The notes: generated by a model not told the origin, from the sequence alone. Counted from the stretch's first letter, positions 53,819 through 62,721 are shown. The stretch: 64,000 bases of DNA from Paenibacillus oleatilyticus (GCF_018998565.1 NZ_JAHNZO010000009.1:62001-126000), one strand, 5' to 3'. Made by a program: numbers and translations.

Positions 53819-54838
53819 ATGAAGCCTGAACGAGAGACCGGGGAGACCGGCTACATCGAACTGGAAGAGGCGATACGCGAGGAAGCCGAACGCACGGACG
53901 CCGTCTCGGACACCTCCAACGCGGAAACGGAAGTTCCGCGAGATCCTTACTTTTACAGCAGTCCGTTTCATATGGTGCATATGTCCTTCTTCTATTCGGC
54001 GGGGCAGTATCACCCCATTTCGTTAGGAGGTCTAGCCGTCATGGCCGCAAAAATCAAGTGGGACGCCCGGTATTTCATTTTATTGTTTTTAATTAGCTTT
54101 GTCTTCGCGGGACAATTTTTTCTCGGCTTTTTCCAGCGATGGGACAGCTTCTTTGCGTCCGTTCTTAGCGCGGTGGCAACCGAGCTTCTTTTGGCGAGGA
54201 TTGTTCTAAAAAAATGGATTTTTCCGTTAAGCGCTATCATTTCTGGCATCGGCCTCAGCCTGCTGCTCAGCTCCTATCTGGTTTGGCCTTATGTGCTGGC
54301 CGCCGTCCTGGCGATCGTCATGAAATATGTCATACGCATCGGAGGCAGCCATGTATTCAATCCGAACAACATCGCCATCGTGTTTCTGCTGTTCGTGCTG
54401 CCCCAATATGCGGTCAGCACGCCGAAGCAGTGGACGAACGGCATCGATGTGATGATCTTGATCCTTGTCCTGGGCTTTATCGCAGCGGGCGTGGCCAAGC
54501 GTTTGGACACGGTGCTCGCGTTCGTGCTCAGCTTCGTGCTGTTCGCGGCCCTGCGCCATTACTTGTTCGGCGAACCGCTTTATTACGCCTTCGGACCGAT
54601 GCTCGGCGCGTCGTTTCAATTGTTCACCTTTTTCATGATCACCGATCCGAAGACGACGGCTCCCCGCCCGGCGGCACGGATGACGGCGGCGTTTCTGATT
54701 GCGTTCGTCGACGCGCTGTTCCGCCTTCAGGCGGTTACGAATTCGTTGTTTTATGCGGCCTTTATTGTGACCGTGCTGTACGGCATTCCGTACCGTCTCC
54801 TATCGCTGAAGCGCCGTAACAAGTCAATAGATTCATAG
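53819..54838 (+). CDS. RnfD/NqrB-like membrane protein (copy 2)
   Basis: 339 residues from ATG nine bases after GGAGG. About 75 N-terminal residues are soluble and acidic. The rest aligns with copy 1 (38584-39426) along its length: WDARYFILLFLISFVFAGQF, GGSHVFNPNNIAIVFLLFVL, STPKQWTNG and FFMITDPKTT. Again no partner Rnf/Nqr genes. It lies 43 bases after the regulator gene and 12 before the next, so it is part of the cluster. Stand-alone RnfD-like proteins of this type are found in some specialised-metabolite clusters, function unsettled. Confidence 0.75.
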   Translation: MKPERETGETGYIELEEAIREEAERTDAVSDTSNAETEVPRDPYFYSSPFHMVHMSFFYSAGQYHPISLGGLAVMAAKIKWDARYFILLFLISFVFAGQFFLGFFQRWDSFFASVLSAVATELLLARIVLKKWIFPLSAIISGIGLSLLLSSYLVWPYVLAAVLAIVMKYVIRIGGSHVFNPNNIAIVFLLFVLPQYAVSTPKQWTNGIDVMILILVLGFIAAGVAKRLDTVLAFVLSFVLFAALRHYLFGEPLYYAFGPMLGASFQLFTFFMITDPKTTAPRPAARMTAAFLIAFVDALFRLQAVTNSLFYAAFIVTVLYGIPYRLLSLKRRNKSIDS

Positions 54839-54850
54839 GAGGACAGGCTC

Positions 54851-55441
54851 GTGCGATTTTTTCATGCGATGGATTTGCGGCCTTATTTCAACAACCGGGG
54901 ATTTACTTACGAATCCCGGTGCGAGGAAGGCAGACTCACCATGGGCTCCTCTTCGTTTCCGGCAGAATCGGTCCGGTTTGGCCGGATGTACCGGTTCGGC
55001 GGCATTCCGTTCCGGTATCAGACGTCGGAGGATGGAGACAATATCGAAACGTCCGGCCAAACGGTCGCTTTGCCGTGGATGCCCGGAACGCTTGACTGCG
55101 TTCATGCGCTGGGCGTTTCGGCGAACGGGGATTCGTTCGACCTCGTTTCTTTTGTCGCGGGGGACCGGCTGCTTCATACGGCGCGACTGGCGCTGACGGA
55201 TTTCGTGTCCGACCGCCCGGCTTTCGGCGACCGCTTGGCGATGACGCTTCCGTACATGCACATGGTATCGGGCCGATATGCGCATGTACGGCCAAATCTG
55301 TGGATCTGTTCGATTCCGTACCCCGGGGAGGCCGGGGCGGCGCGCGCTCTTGTGTTCGAAGACAATCCTTCCATGCATATTTTTGCAATGACGCTGGAAT
55401 ACCGGAGGAGTCCGAATGGATTACGCACCGTATATTCATAA
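54851..55441 (+). CDS. Unrecognised beta-rich protein preceding the BtrH-like gene
   Basis: 196 residues from GTG after AGGAGG. The chain is rich in beta strands with a segment FGGIPFRYQTSEDGDNI and a later DCVHALGVSANG that recall carbohydrate-binding or lectin-like sandwich domains, but I cannot assign it. There are no signal peptide, membrane helix or catalytic motif that I recognise. Its 3' end overlaps the next gene by 26 bases, so coupled expression and a joint function are likely. Confidence 0.5.
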   Translation: MRFFHAMDLRPYFNNRGFTYESRCEEGRLTMGSSSFPAESVRFGRMYRFGGIPFRYQTSEDGDNIETSGQTVALPWMPGTLDCVHALGVSANGDSFDLVSFVAGDRLLHTARLALTDFVSDRPAFGDRLAMTLPYMHMVSGRYAHVRPNLWICSIPYPGEAGAARALVFEDNPSMHIFAMTLEYRRSPNGLRTVYS

Positions 55442-56399
55442 CTATCACAATTGTATGCAAATTATTGTGGCCGCCATGCTGAAACGGCTCGGCGTCCCGA
55501 CGGAGCTCGTGTGGAATCAGGCGGGATTCGGATATAAAGACGAAGGAGACTATGTCATCGTCGATCCGTATTATACGCCGGTTCGGCGGCAATTGGCCGA
55601 CGATCATGGAATCGATTGGGTCGAAGCCTGCAGCCCGGACGCCGGCGAACTGGCCGTCCAGCTTGACGAATGGCTGGCGTTGGGAAGAACGGCGGGCGTC
55701 ATCTCGGACATGTACGAGCTGCCGTACCATGCGTATTACCGGCAAGCGCACGATTCGCATGCGGTCGAGGTGATTGGGACGGCGCCGGACGGTTACGTCG
55801 TGTGCGATCATTATTATCAGTATGTCGGACCGATTTCCAGACGAGACCTGCTCGCTGCGATGGAGTCGTACCAATCGAGATACGGCGGATATAAGGATTT
55901 GCATTTGTTTTATTTGGCCCGGCAGGCGGGGCAAAACTGCGCCGGAGCTTCATTCGGGCACCGCAGGGCGATTCAGCGAAACGTCGATGCGATGCAGGGG
56001 CGTCCGCCTGAGGCGGATTTGGACGAAACGATGCGGCACGGGCTGCCGGCGATTCCGGTTTTTGGGGAAAAGCTGATGCGGCTGCTGGAAACCGAGAGCG
56101 AATGGCTCGACCTGACGCACAAGATGATTAAGGAAGTTTCGTTCACCCGGTATCATTTTCATGTGTTTCTCGGCTTGTGCGGACTGCCGGAGCTCGCCGG
56201 AAAAGCGTTGGAGGCTTCGCAGCACTGGCAGGTGATGGGCAATATGGTCGCCAGAGGGCTGCTGCGCAAGGAAGCGAGATCGCTGCGTGACCGAATCGAA
56301 GGCCGCTTTGCGCGTTTGCTGGAGGCGGAAGCGGACCATACGCAGGCATTGGCCGGGTGGCTGCTGGCCCATCCCGATTGGAGCATGCCGGAGCGGTAG
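55416..56399 (+). CDS. BtrH_N-type acyltransferase-like protein
   Basis: 327 residues. The N-terminus NYHNCMQIIVAAMLKRLG matches the BtrH N-terminal domain, with the His-x-Cys catalytic start (His11, Cys13). In butirosin biosynthesis BtrH moves an aminoacyl group from the carrier protein BtrI onto an aminoglycoside amine. An ACP and an amino acid:ACP ligase in this cluster fit the same step. About 180 residues at the C-terminus are helical and not recognised. Transfer to an amine or hydroxyl of the final product is inferred. Confidence 0.7.
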   Translation: MDYAPYIHNYHNCMQIIVAAMLKRLGVPTELVWNQAGFGYKDEGDYVIVDPYYTPVRRQLADDHGIDWVEACSPDAGELAVQLDEWLALGRTAGVISDMYELPYHAYYRQAHDSHAVEVIGTAPDGYVVCDHYYQYVGPISRRDLLAAMESYQSRYGGYKDLHLFYLARQAGQNCAGASFGHRRAIQRNVDAMQGRPPEADLDETMRHGLPAIPVFGEKLMRLLETESEWLDLTHKMIKEVSFTRYHFHVFLGLCGLPELAGKALEASQHWQVMGNMVARGLLRKEARSLRDRIEGRFARLLEAEADHTQALAGWLLAHPDWSMPER

Positions 56400-56409
56400 G
56401 CGGAGCGGC

Positions 56410-56458
56410 AAAAAAGAAGCGAAGTTTTGAACGGGCGTCAAACTTCGCTTCTTTTTTT
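56410..56458. terminator. Bidirectional terminator
   Basis: 18-bp stem with core GAAGCGAAGTTT / AAACTTCGCTTC and A/T runs on both ends, between the BtrH-like gene and the convergent CcdA-like gene. Confidence 0.88.
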
Positions 56459-56480
56459 GTGCGCTTTGGGTGTGGAGCTA

Positions 56481-57437
56481 CTAGTGATACCAGCCCAGCT
56501 TGAAGCCCCAGCTGCCAATATCCAGTGCCCGGGCCAGGCCCCAATAGTATATGAAATAGGCGCCCCCGATGAAGAGCGCGACGGAGCTGACCAGTCGCGA
56601 CTGGTGGGGGCGCTGTGCCGCCCAGCGGAGGAGCCGGCTGCCGAAGGCGTAGACGAGGCCGAGGAACAAGAGCACCATGAAGGCGATTTGGCCGAGTCCC
56701 TGCACGCCCATGGCGAGTGAAGCGTAGAGCGGATTGCCGGATGAAGCCGCATAGACGAGAAAGTCGCGAAAGACGGGAAACGGCCGGCCGATGGAGAAAA
56801 TGCCGACCATCGTTCCCATGATCCCCGCCTGAGTCAGCGGCCGGGCGAAGAACGAACGCACGGCGGCCGGAAGCCGGGACTTCAGTCCGTCCATAAATCC
56901 GAAGACAAACGCGCCCCAAGCGACCATAACGATGCCAAGCGACGTAAAGGTGACCTGGGCCCGCCCCAGGCGAACGCTGCGATCCGTAAACGCCTCGATG
57001 CCGGCTGTGCCAAGGCTGCCGATGTACAAGCCGTACAGCAGGCAGACCGCGACGACGGCAAAGGCAAACACGCCGAAGGCCCGGAGCGCGGCCGATCGGG
57101 ATAATCGGCGGTCCGCGCAGGCCAGACCGGGAATCATCGCGAACACGACGCAATTGCAAGCGGTAAAAGTAGCAGCCAAGCCGGCGACGGATGCGAACAG
57201 GAAGCCGAAGCCGAGTCCGCGTTCTCCGTAGGAGCCCGCCAGCTCGGACGTTTTCCCGATCGTGTGGCCGGCGACGATTTCGTTGCCGAAGCCGTCCACA
57301 AGCTTATAGTTCCAGAACCCGGCGATGAAGACGCCGACGGCGATGCCTATCAGCGCCCAATAGATTCGTTTGCGCATCGGATACCCTAAGACAAGCGAAT
57401 CTTCCGTATCGACCGTTATTGCGTTTCGTTCGTTCAT
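56481..57437 (-). CDS. CcdA/DsbD-like membrane protein
   Basis: 318 residues, about seven membrane segments. Contains a Cys pair in FTACNCVVFAMIPGL at the second segment and a Gly/Pro-rich FSIGRPFPVFRDF in the fifth, a pattern of CcdA-type thiol-electron carriers. Family assignment is by general shape, so moderate. ATG at 57437 after GGAGG. It is alone on the minus strand, divergent from the isomerase operon; 227 bases between them contain no clear gene. Confidence 0.55.
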   Translation of the reverse strand: MNERNAITVDTEDSLVLGYPMRKRIYWALIGIAVGVFIAGFWNYKLVDGFGNEIVAGHTIGKTSELAGSYGERGLGFGFLFASVAGLAATFTACNCVVFAMIPGLACADRRLSRSAALRAFGVFAFAVVAVCLLYGLYIGSLGTAGIEAFTDRSVRLGRAQVTFTSLGIVMVAWGAFVFGFMDGLKSRLPAAVRSFFARPLTQAGIMGTMVGIFSIGRPFPVFRDFLVYAASSGNPLYASLAMGVQGLGQIAFMVLLFLGLVYAFGSRLLRWAAQRPHQSRLVSSVALFIGGAYFIYYWGLARALDIGSWGFKLGWYH

Positions 57438-57664
57438 GTGGCTTGGTTCCTCCGTTTCAGTTGAGTGGTTGCAGGTGAAAACGATGCCCGTTCTCTTTCC
57501 ATGATACGTGGAGCGACCGGCTTCTTCTCTGCTTTACTTGAGCTCGCGCATTTCGTTCGTTTCGTAGTTTGGAGGCGGCAGCTGCCGATGAACGGCAAAA
57601 GCCGAGCGCCCTCCCGCCAAAGCGTGTTACCCTGAACCAAACCAATGTGCAAAAGGAGGCTGAC

Positions 57665-58489
57665 ATGAACTGCAAGCTGCGTCTGTCTTGCCAAGTATCC
57701 GTCTGGGGTGACCGGACGGAGGAAGCTATCCGTTTCGTGGCCGGGACAGGCTGTCCGGCCGTCGAAATCGGAGGCCCGCATCTTATGTCGTACGAGCACC
57801 GCCTGTCCGAGCTTCAGCAGCTGTTGGCCCGGTACGGCACTTCGGTATCCGGCGTTTACGAATTCGGCCATTTTGAGAATTGGCACGGGCGGCGGGCGAT
57901 CTATACGCATCACGAACGCTTGGGTCGTCTCATGAAGCAAGCGAGTATTCCAATGGCCGTGCTTGGTCCCGGCATCCGGTATAACAGAAACCGTACACCC
58001 GAAGGACGGCAAAAACTGCTTCGCATGATCACGGAAATTGTTTCCAGATACGAGATGCATGGGGTTCGCGCTGCCATTCATCCGCACTGGGGTCACTGCA
58101 TTTTTGACGGGGAAGATATCGAGCTGGTCATGAATGAAGGTCCGACGGAGCTCGGTCTTGTGGTGGATGTCGTGCATACGGCGGAAGCGGGGCTGGATCT
58201 TTACGGACTGCTGGAACGCTATGGGTCACGCATCCTGGGGATTCATGTAAAGGATTACCAAACGATCGCTTCGCCACCACCCGGCAGGTTCCGACGTAGG
58301 ACGAGGTACAGCCCGCCGGGCCTCGGAGAAGGCAATATTCGGGAGCTCAAGGACTTCCTGGGGAAAATACGCTACGAAGGCTGGGTTGTGCTCGAAGCGG
58401 ACGAATCCGGGGAAGATCCGGAAATTTCCATGTCGGCGGCGCTCAACTACTGGCGGGAATCGTGCCTGATCGGGAGGGGAGAGGGATGA
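57665..58489 (+). CDS. Sugar phosphate isomerase/epimerase-like TIM barrel
   Basis: 274 residues from ATG after AAAGGAGG. Xylose-isomerase-like barrel: start LRLSCQVSVWGDRTEEAI, metal Glu in VSGVYEFGHF, His in AIHPHWGHC, Asp in LVVDVVHTAEAG and Glu in VVLEADESGED. Enzymes of this family isomerise or epimerise ketoses, inososes or hydroxypyruvate. The substrate is unknown. Its stop overlaps the HAD gene start by four bases. Confidence 0.75.
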   Translation: MNCKLRLSCQVSVWGDRTEEAIRFVAGTGCPAVEIGGPHLMSYEHRLSELQQLLARYGTSVSGVYEFGHFENWHGRRAIYTHHERLGRLMKQASIPMAVLGPGIRYNRNRTPEGRQKLLRMITEIVSRYEMHGVRAAIHPHWGHCIFDGEDIELVMNEGPTELGLVVDVVHTAEAGLDLYGLLERYGSRILGIHVKDYQTIASPPPGRFRRRTRYSPPGLGEGNIRELKDFLGKIRYEGWVVLEADESGEDPEISMSAALNYWRESCLIGRGEG

Positions 58490-58845
58490 GAATCGTCGTC
58501 GACTTGGACGGAACGATCTGCGAGCTCAAGAAGCCGGAGCAATCGTACGGCGACGTCCTCCCGCTGCCGGGAGCCGTAGCTGCGCTTCAAAGACTGAAGG
58601 CCGAAGGGCACGAAATCATTATTCATACGGCCCGCAACATGAAGACACAGGGCGGCAACGCCGGCAAGGCCGTCGCCCAGATCGGAGCGCTCACTCTGGC
58701 CTGGTTGGACAAGCACGAGGTGCCGTACGACGAGATCGTCTTCGGCAAACCTTACGGCCACGTGTATATCGACGATCTGGCGCTGACGTTTCGCGACTGG
58801 TCTTCCGTCATGACCAAACTGGAGCAGAACGGGGGGAGGCTGTGA
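58486..58845 (+). CDS. HAD-family phosphatase, capsule/heptose type
   Basis: 119 residues. Motif I VVDLDGTIC with the two catalytic Asps (about 5 and 7), motif II IHTARN, and motif III-IV GKPYGHVYIDDLAL. Small HAD proteins of this size occur with nucleotidyltransferases in capsule and glycan clusters. Overlaps the next gene by four bases (GTGA), so coupled. Confidence 0.8.
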   Translation: MRIVVDLDGTICELKKPEQSYGDVLPLPGAVAALQRLKAEGHEIIIHTARNMKTQGGNAGKAVAQIGALTLAWLDKHEVPYDEIVFGKPYGHVYIDDLALTFRDWSSVMTKLEQNGGRL

Positions 58846-59606
58846 ATATTGTCATACCGATGGCCGGGAGGGGCACAAGATTCCGCGAGGCCGGCTTTAC
58901 CGTGCCGAAGATGCTTATTGAGGCGGCCGGGAGGCCGATGCTCTATTGGGCGTTGGACAGTCTGAAACCGCATGTGAATCTCGACAGCGCCATATTCGTA
59001 TGCTTGGCCGAGGATGCCGAGAGCCACCCGCTGCGCCGGACGGTGCTGGACTATTCGCCGTCTGCCCGCATCATCGAGCTGGAACGGGCGACAGGCGGGC
59101 AAGCTCTGACGGTGCTGGAGGCGAAGCCGTTTCTGAACCCGGACCGTCCGCTGCTCATTTACAATTGCGACACGTATATGCGCATGAACCTGTCCGTTTG
59201 CTTCGAGCGGACGGCAGGGATCGACGGCGTTATTCCCGTTTTCCGCTCGCAGGCTCCGGAGCTCAGCTACGTGCAGGTCGACGAAGCCGGCATCGTAACG
59301 GCGGTACGGGAGAAAGAGGTCATTTCGCCCTATGCGACGGCAGGCTTATACCATTTTGCCGACACGCGGCATTTTGTCGAAGCGGCAGAAGAAGCGCTGG
59401 AGCGCAAGCAGACCGTAAACGGCGAATATTACGTGGCTCCCCTTTATCATGAGCTTGTCCGCAAAGGACACCGCTTCCGGATCGAACCGGCTGAGGCTTG
59501 TTATCCGATCGGAACGCCCGGGCAGCTGCAAGCTTTCGAACGTTCCGTCTACGAATTAACTCGGGAAGGTGAACGCCAGAATGACGAATATTTTTTTCGG
59601 GCTTAG
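58842..59606 (+). CDS. Nucleotidyltransferase (sugar-1-P or similar)
   Basis: 254 residues from GTG. NTP_transferase fold: IVIPMAGRGTRFREAGFTVPK with the nucleotide-binding GxGTRF, Lys of PKML, DTYMR and YATAGLYHF. It would activate a phosphorylated sugar or alcohol to an NDP or CDP form. HAD upstream, glycosyltransferase downstream (26-base overlap). The APH-type kinase at 40386 might supply the phosphate. Confidence 0.82.
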   Translation: MNIVIPMAGRGTRFREAGFTVPKMLIEAAGRPMLYWALDSLKPHVNLDSAIFVCLAEDAESHPLRRTVLDYSPSARIIELERATGGQALTVLEAKPFLNPDRPLLIYNCDTYMRMNLSVCFERTAGIDGVIPVFRSQAPELSYVQVDEAGIVTAVREKEVISPYATAGLYHFADTRHFVEAAEEALERKQTVNGEYYVAPLYHELVRKGHRFRIEPAEACYPIGTPGQLQAFERSVYELTREGERQNDEYFFRA

Positions 59607-60792
59607 CGGGGGACTTGGCCCCCTGATGCGGAATGCGCCGACCGCAGAACGTTTCATCCAATCGGGGGCCTCGGTGTACATGTCCATCTACGGCGAGAGC
59701 AGCATGGCATGGGTAGAACGTCTCGGATACAAGCTTCTGGTCGATGACGATCCGACGATGCCCGATCCGGACAAGCTCATTCCCCCGCAGCCGGCGATCT
59801 ACGACTTGGACCATTATTATGCGCAGATGGGATTGCTCGACGAGCGGTTCGCGGAAGCATGGATTCGCCAGCGCATTCGCATGCTGGAGAGCATCGGAGC
59901 GGACCTCGTTATTGCCGATATGAGCCCCCATACGCTGATTGCCGCCAAGGTGCTCGGGATTCCGTCCGTTTCCATCACCCAATCGTGCTTTCACCCGGAT
60001 GGAAAACCGCTGTATTTCTGGGGGACGCCGCCCCGTAATTTGCCGAAGGTGACGCCGGTCATGAACCGGCTGCTGCATACGTTCGGACTGCCGGCGGTGG
60101 AGCGGATGGAGGAGCTGTTCCGGGCGGATGTCGATATCGTGCCGGGCATTCCCGAGATGGACCGCATTTACAATAACCGGGTCCGTTACGTCGGTCCGAT
60201 CTCAATGAATATGCCTGTCTCCGTGGGCACGGAACCGGAGAAAAATTTCCGGCGGCCTGCCGTGCTCGTCTATCCGGGCAGGCTGACCGACTCGGCGGGC
60301 GATTCCGGCATGTATCTGGTAAAGGCGGTATTAACCGCCTTCGCCGAAACCCCCGTCTTTGTCGTTATTGCGACGTCGGAAGCGCTGCCGGAGGCATGGC
60401 TCGCGGGCCTGCCGTCCAACATCCGGATTGTTCCTTTCGTGGAGGAGGAGCGGGTCGGCGAGTTCGATCTGTTCATTCATCATGGCGGACACGGCAGCTG
60501 TATGTCATCGATTGCAAGGGGAGTCCCTTCGCTGATCATTCCGACGCATACGGAGCGGGAATTCAACGCCAGGCATTTGCACGAGCTCGGCATCGGCGAG
60601 TATATGATGCCGCGTTCGTTCAGTCCCTCCCACTTGTACGATCTGTCGAAGTACATCATGCAGGACGAATACCGCGACCATGCCGGGGACCTGCAAAAGC
60701 TGCTGGAAAAGCGCGGGTACCAAGGCGCGCTTTCGGTATTCGAGTGCGCGCAGCAGCTGCTTCGGGGCACAAACCGCTCAACCGCTCGTTGA
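59581..60792 (+). CDS. GT1/MGT-like glycosyltransferase
   Basis: 403 residues from ATG at 59581. GT-B fold: the nucleotide-binding end is VPFVEEERVGEFDLFIHHGGHGSCMSS with the UGT-like HHGGHGS, followed by IPTHTEREFNARHLHELGIG. It probably glycosylates a small molecule. The N-domain (LSGGLGPLMRNAPTAERFI) is typical. Partner of the upstream nucleotidyltransferase by location. Confidence 0.85.
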   Translation: MTNIFFGLSGGLGPLMRNAPTAERFIQSGASVYMSIYGESSMAWVERLGYKLLVDDDPTMPDPDKLIPPQPAIYDLDHYYAQMGLLDERFAEAWIRQRIRMLESIGADLVIADMSPHTLIAAKVLGIPSVSITQSCFHPDGKPLYFWGTPPRNLPKVTPVMNRLLHTFGLPAVERMEELFRADVDIVPGIPEMDRIYNNRVRYVGPISMNMPVSVGTEPEKNFRRPAVLVYPGRLTDSAGDSGMYLVKAVLTAFAETPVFVVIATSEALPEAWLAGLPSNIRIVPFVEEERVGEFDLFIHHGGHGSCMSSIARGVPSLIIPTHTEREFNARHLHELGIGEYMMPRSFSPSHLYDLSKYIMQDEYRDHAGDLQKLLEKRGYQGALSVFECAQQLLRGTNRSTAR

Positions 60793-60832
60793 AGCGGGCT
60801 GCGTATTATTTTGAAACGAAAGGTGGATCACC

Positions 60833-61081
60833 ATGAAGCCGATTATGGAGACGGTCAAAGAAACGCTTAGCGCTTATTTATCCATCAAGCCGGAGGAAAT
60901 CGGGGAGGAGGACCGGCTGTACGAGAGCCTGGGCATCGATTCGGCGGCGATCGTTTCGCTGCTGCTCGAATTGGAACAGGCGTGCGGCGTCGCGTTCGAT
61001 CTGGAGGAGCTGACCCCTGAGCATTTGGCGTCGGTCCGAAGCCTGTCCTTGACGATCCAGGCATTGAAAGACGACGAATAA
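60833..61081 (+). CDS. Acyl/aminoacyl carrier protein
   Basis: 82 residues, acidic helical bundle. Phosphopantetheine Ser in ESLGIDSAAIVSLLLELEQ (about 42; GIDSA where most have DSL). A stand-alone carrier, probably charged by the ligase at 46771 and drained by the BtrH-like enzyme at 55416. No phosphopantetheinyl transferase gene is in the window. ATG follows AAAGGTGG. Position between a glycosyltransferase and an SDR gene. Confidence 0.88.
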   Translation: MKPIMETVKETLSAYLSIKPEEIGEEDRLYESLGIDSAAIVSLLLELEQACGVAFDLEELTPEHLASVRSLSLTIQALKDDE

Positions 61082-61111
61082 GCAGGAAACCGAATAGGGG
61101 GGAGAGGAACG

Positions 61112-62113
61112 ATGAAGCTGCTAATTTTGGGCGGAACCGTATTTCTGGGCTATCACTTGGCGCAATCCGCGCTGCGGTCCGGTCACGAGGTCACGCTGTT
61201 CACGAGAGGAATAACGAACCCGGAAGTACTCCCGGAAGCGGAGAAGCTGAGGGGAGACCGCGACGGCAATCTATCCGCTTTAAAGGGACGACGGTGGGAC
61301 GCCGTCGTCGACACGTCGGCCTATGTGCCGAGAATCGTCAAACAGTCGGCGGAACGGCTGGCCGATTGCGTGGAGCATTATACGTTCGTCTCCAGCATTT
61401 CCGTTTACCGGGATTTCAGCAAGCCTGGCGTTCACGAAGGCGATCCGGTCGGAGAATTGGACGATCCGGCGTCTGAGAATGTCCGCAAGTATTACGGCGA
61501 GCTGAAGGCGCTGTGCGAACGACAGCTGGAAGAGCTGATGCCGGGACGGGCGTTGAACGTCCGCTCCGGGCTGATCGTCGGTCCTCAGGACCCGACGGAC
61601 CGGTTTGCGTACTGGCCGGTCCGCATTCGCAAGGGCGGTCGGGTATTGGCCCCGGGCCGTCCGGAAGCTCGCTTGCAGTTCATCGATGTCCGCGATTTGA
61701 GCGATTGGATCATTCGGATGGCGGAGGCCAAGACGGCCGGCACGTTCAACGCGGTAGGCCCGGCGGAGCCGCTTACGATGCGCAGACTACTTGAGGCTTG
61801 CGCACGGGTGACAAGGAGCGATCCGGAGCTCGTTTGGGTCGGCGACGAGTTTTTGCACAGCCGTGGGGCAAGCCCGTGGGACGAAATTCCGCTGTGGTTT
61901 CCCGTGCATGCAGGGCTGGAAAGCTTCGCCCACTATATGAACATCAGCGTGGAAAAAGCGCTAGCCGCCGGTTTGACGTTCCGCACGCTCGAAGATACGA
62001 TCGCAGCTTCGCTGGAATGGTGCGACGCCCGTCCGCCGACTCCGGGCTACAGCATGGGTCTCGACCCGGACAAGGAAGTTCGCTGGCTGGCGGAGTGGGA
62101 TGAGCTGGGATAG
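61112..62113 (+). CDS. NAD-dependent epimerase/reductase (extended SDR)
   Basis: 333 residues. Rossmann start LLILGGTVFLGYHLA, VVDTSAY, TFVSSISVY, YYGELKALCE with the catalytic YxxxK, and a substrate-binding C-domain. Related to sugar nucleotide epimerases/dehydratases; with the TIM-barrel isomerase and the nucleotidyltransferase it probably shapes a sugar unit. Ends before a terminator that closes the operon. Confidence 0.85.
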   Translation: MKLLILGGTVFLGYHLAQSALRSGHEVTLFTRGITNPEVLPEAEKLRGDRDGNLSALKGRRWDAVVDTSAYVPRIVKQSAERLADCVEHYTFVSSISVYRDFSKPGVHEGDPVGELDDPASENVRKYYGELKALCERQLEELMPGRALNVRSGLIVGPQDPTDRFAYWPVRIRKGGRVLAPGRPEARLQFIDVRDLSDWIIRMAEAKTAGTFNAVGPAEPLTMRRLLEACARVTRSDPELVWVGDEFLHSRGASPWDEIPLWFPVHAGLESFAHYMNISVEKALAAGLTFRTLEDTIAASLEWCDARPPTPGYSMGLDPDKEVRWLAEWDELG

Positions 62114-62120
62114 TAACGCG

Positions 62121-62157
62121 AACAGCCTGTTTTCCTAAGCGGAAGCAGGCTGTTTTA
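62121..62157. terminator. Bidirectional terminator
   Basis: AACAGCCTG / CAGGCTGTT stem with 16-base loop and short T-run, at the convergence of the SDR operon and the minus-strand DUF98 operon. Confidence 0.65.
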
Positions 62158-62193
62158 TCGTTGCGAGGACAGGGCGGCAAAGGCTTGCAGAAG

Positions 62194-62721
62194 CTAGCTC
62201 CCGCAAGCCGGATCGTTGTTCCCGGGGAAGGTGACGTAAATCGGATTGAACGCTTCCCGGATATAGATTTTCGGTCCCGTTTCGCCGCAGATGACATAGT
62301 GCTTGTACGGCAGTCGAACCATCTGGCCGTTCAGCGGACGCTCTTCGGCGCCGTACCCCAGCAGCTTGCGGTACGCCGCCAGCTTGAACGACATTAACAA
62401 TTTGCCGAGCGGAATCTTGTGATTTTTTAACTGGCCAAGGAACAGCTCCATTCCGTCGATCCGCGCCACGACATAGTTGCGCGAAACCCACTGCCCGTTC
62501 GGCGTTTCCAGCTCGGAATGCCGCTCGAATAAAACGGTTTCCGGCTTTGCCTCAAGCAGGTCGCGGATACTGCCGTCGATGCTTTCTCCGCGCACCGTCT
62601 GTTGTCCGATCACCCGGACGCCGAGCTCCATCCCCAGCATGCTTTCCAGAAGCAGCGTCGTCGAACCGTCGCTGCGCAGCAGCATGCGGGAGGTCGTATC
62701 ATTCGGCAAATCGGTCGTCAT
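62194..62721 (-). CDS. DUF98 / Rv2949c-like chorismate lyase
   Basis: 175 residues from the ATG overlapping the upstream stop (ATGA). Contains RMLLRSDGSTTLLLESMLG and ETVLFERHSELETPNGQWVS, the hallmarks of the DUF98 family, where the mycobacterial member makes 4-hydroxybenzoate from chorismate. Some relatives lack activity, and the fit is by pattern only. Directly coupled to the ketoacyl-synthase-like gene, so it may provide an aromatic starter for it. Last gene of the visible minus-strand run. Confidence 0.65.
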   Translation of the reverse strand: MTTDLPNDTTSRMLLRSDGSTTLLLESMLGMELGVRVIGQQTVRGESIDGSIRDLLEAKPETVLFERHSELETPNGQWVSRNYVVARIDGMELFLGQLKNHKIPLGKLLMSFKLAAYRKLLGYGAEERPLNGQMVRLPYKHYVICGETGPKIYIREAFNPIYVTFPGNNDPACGS

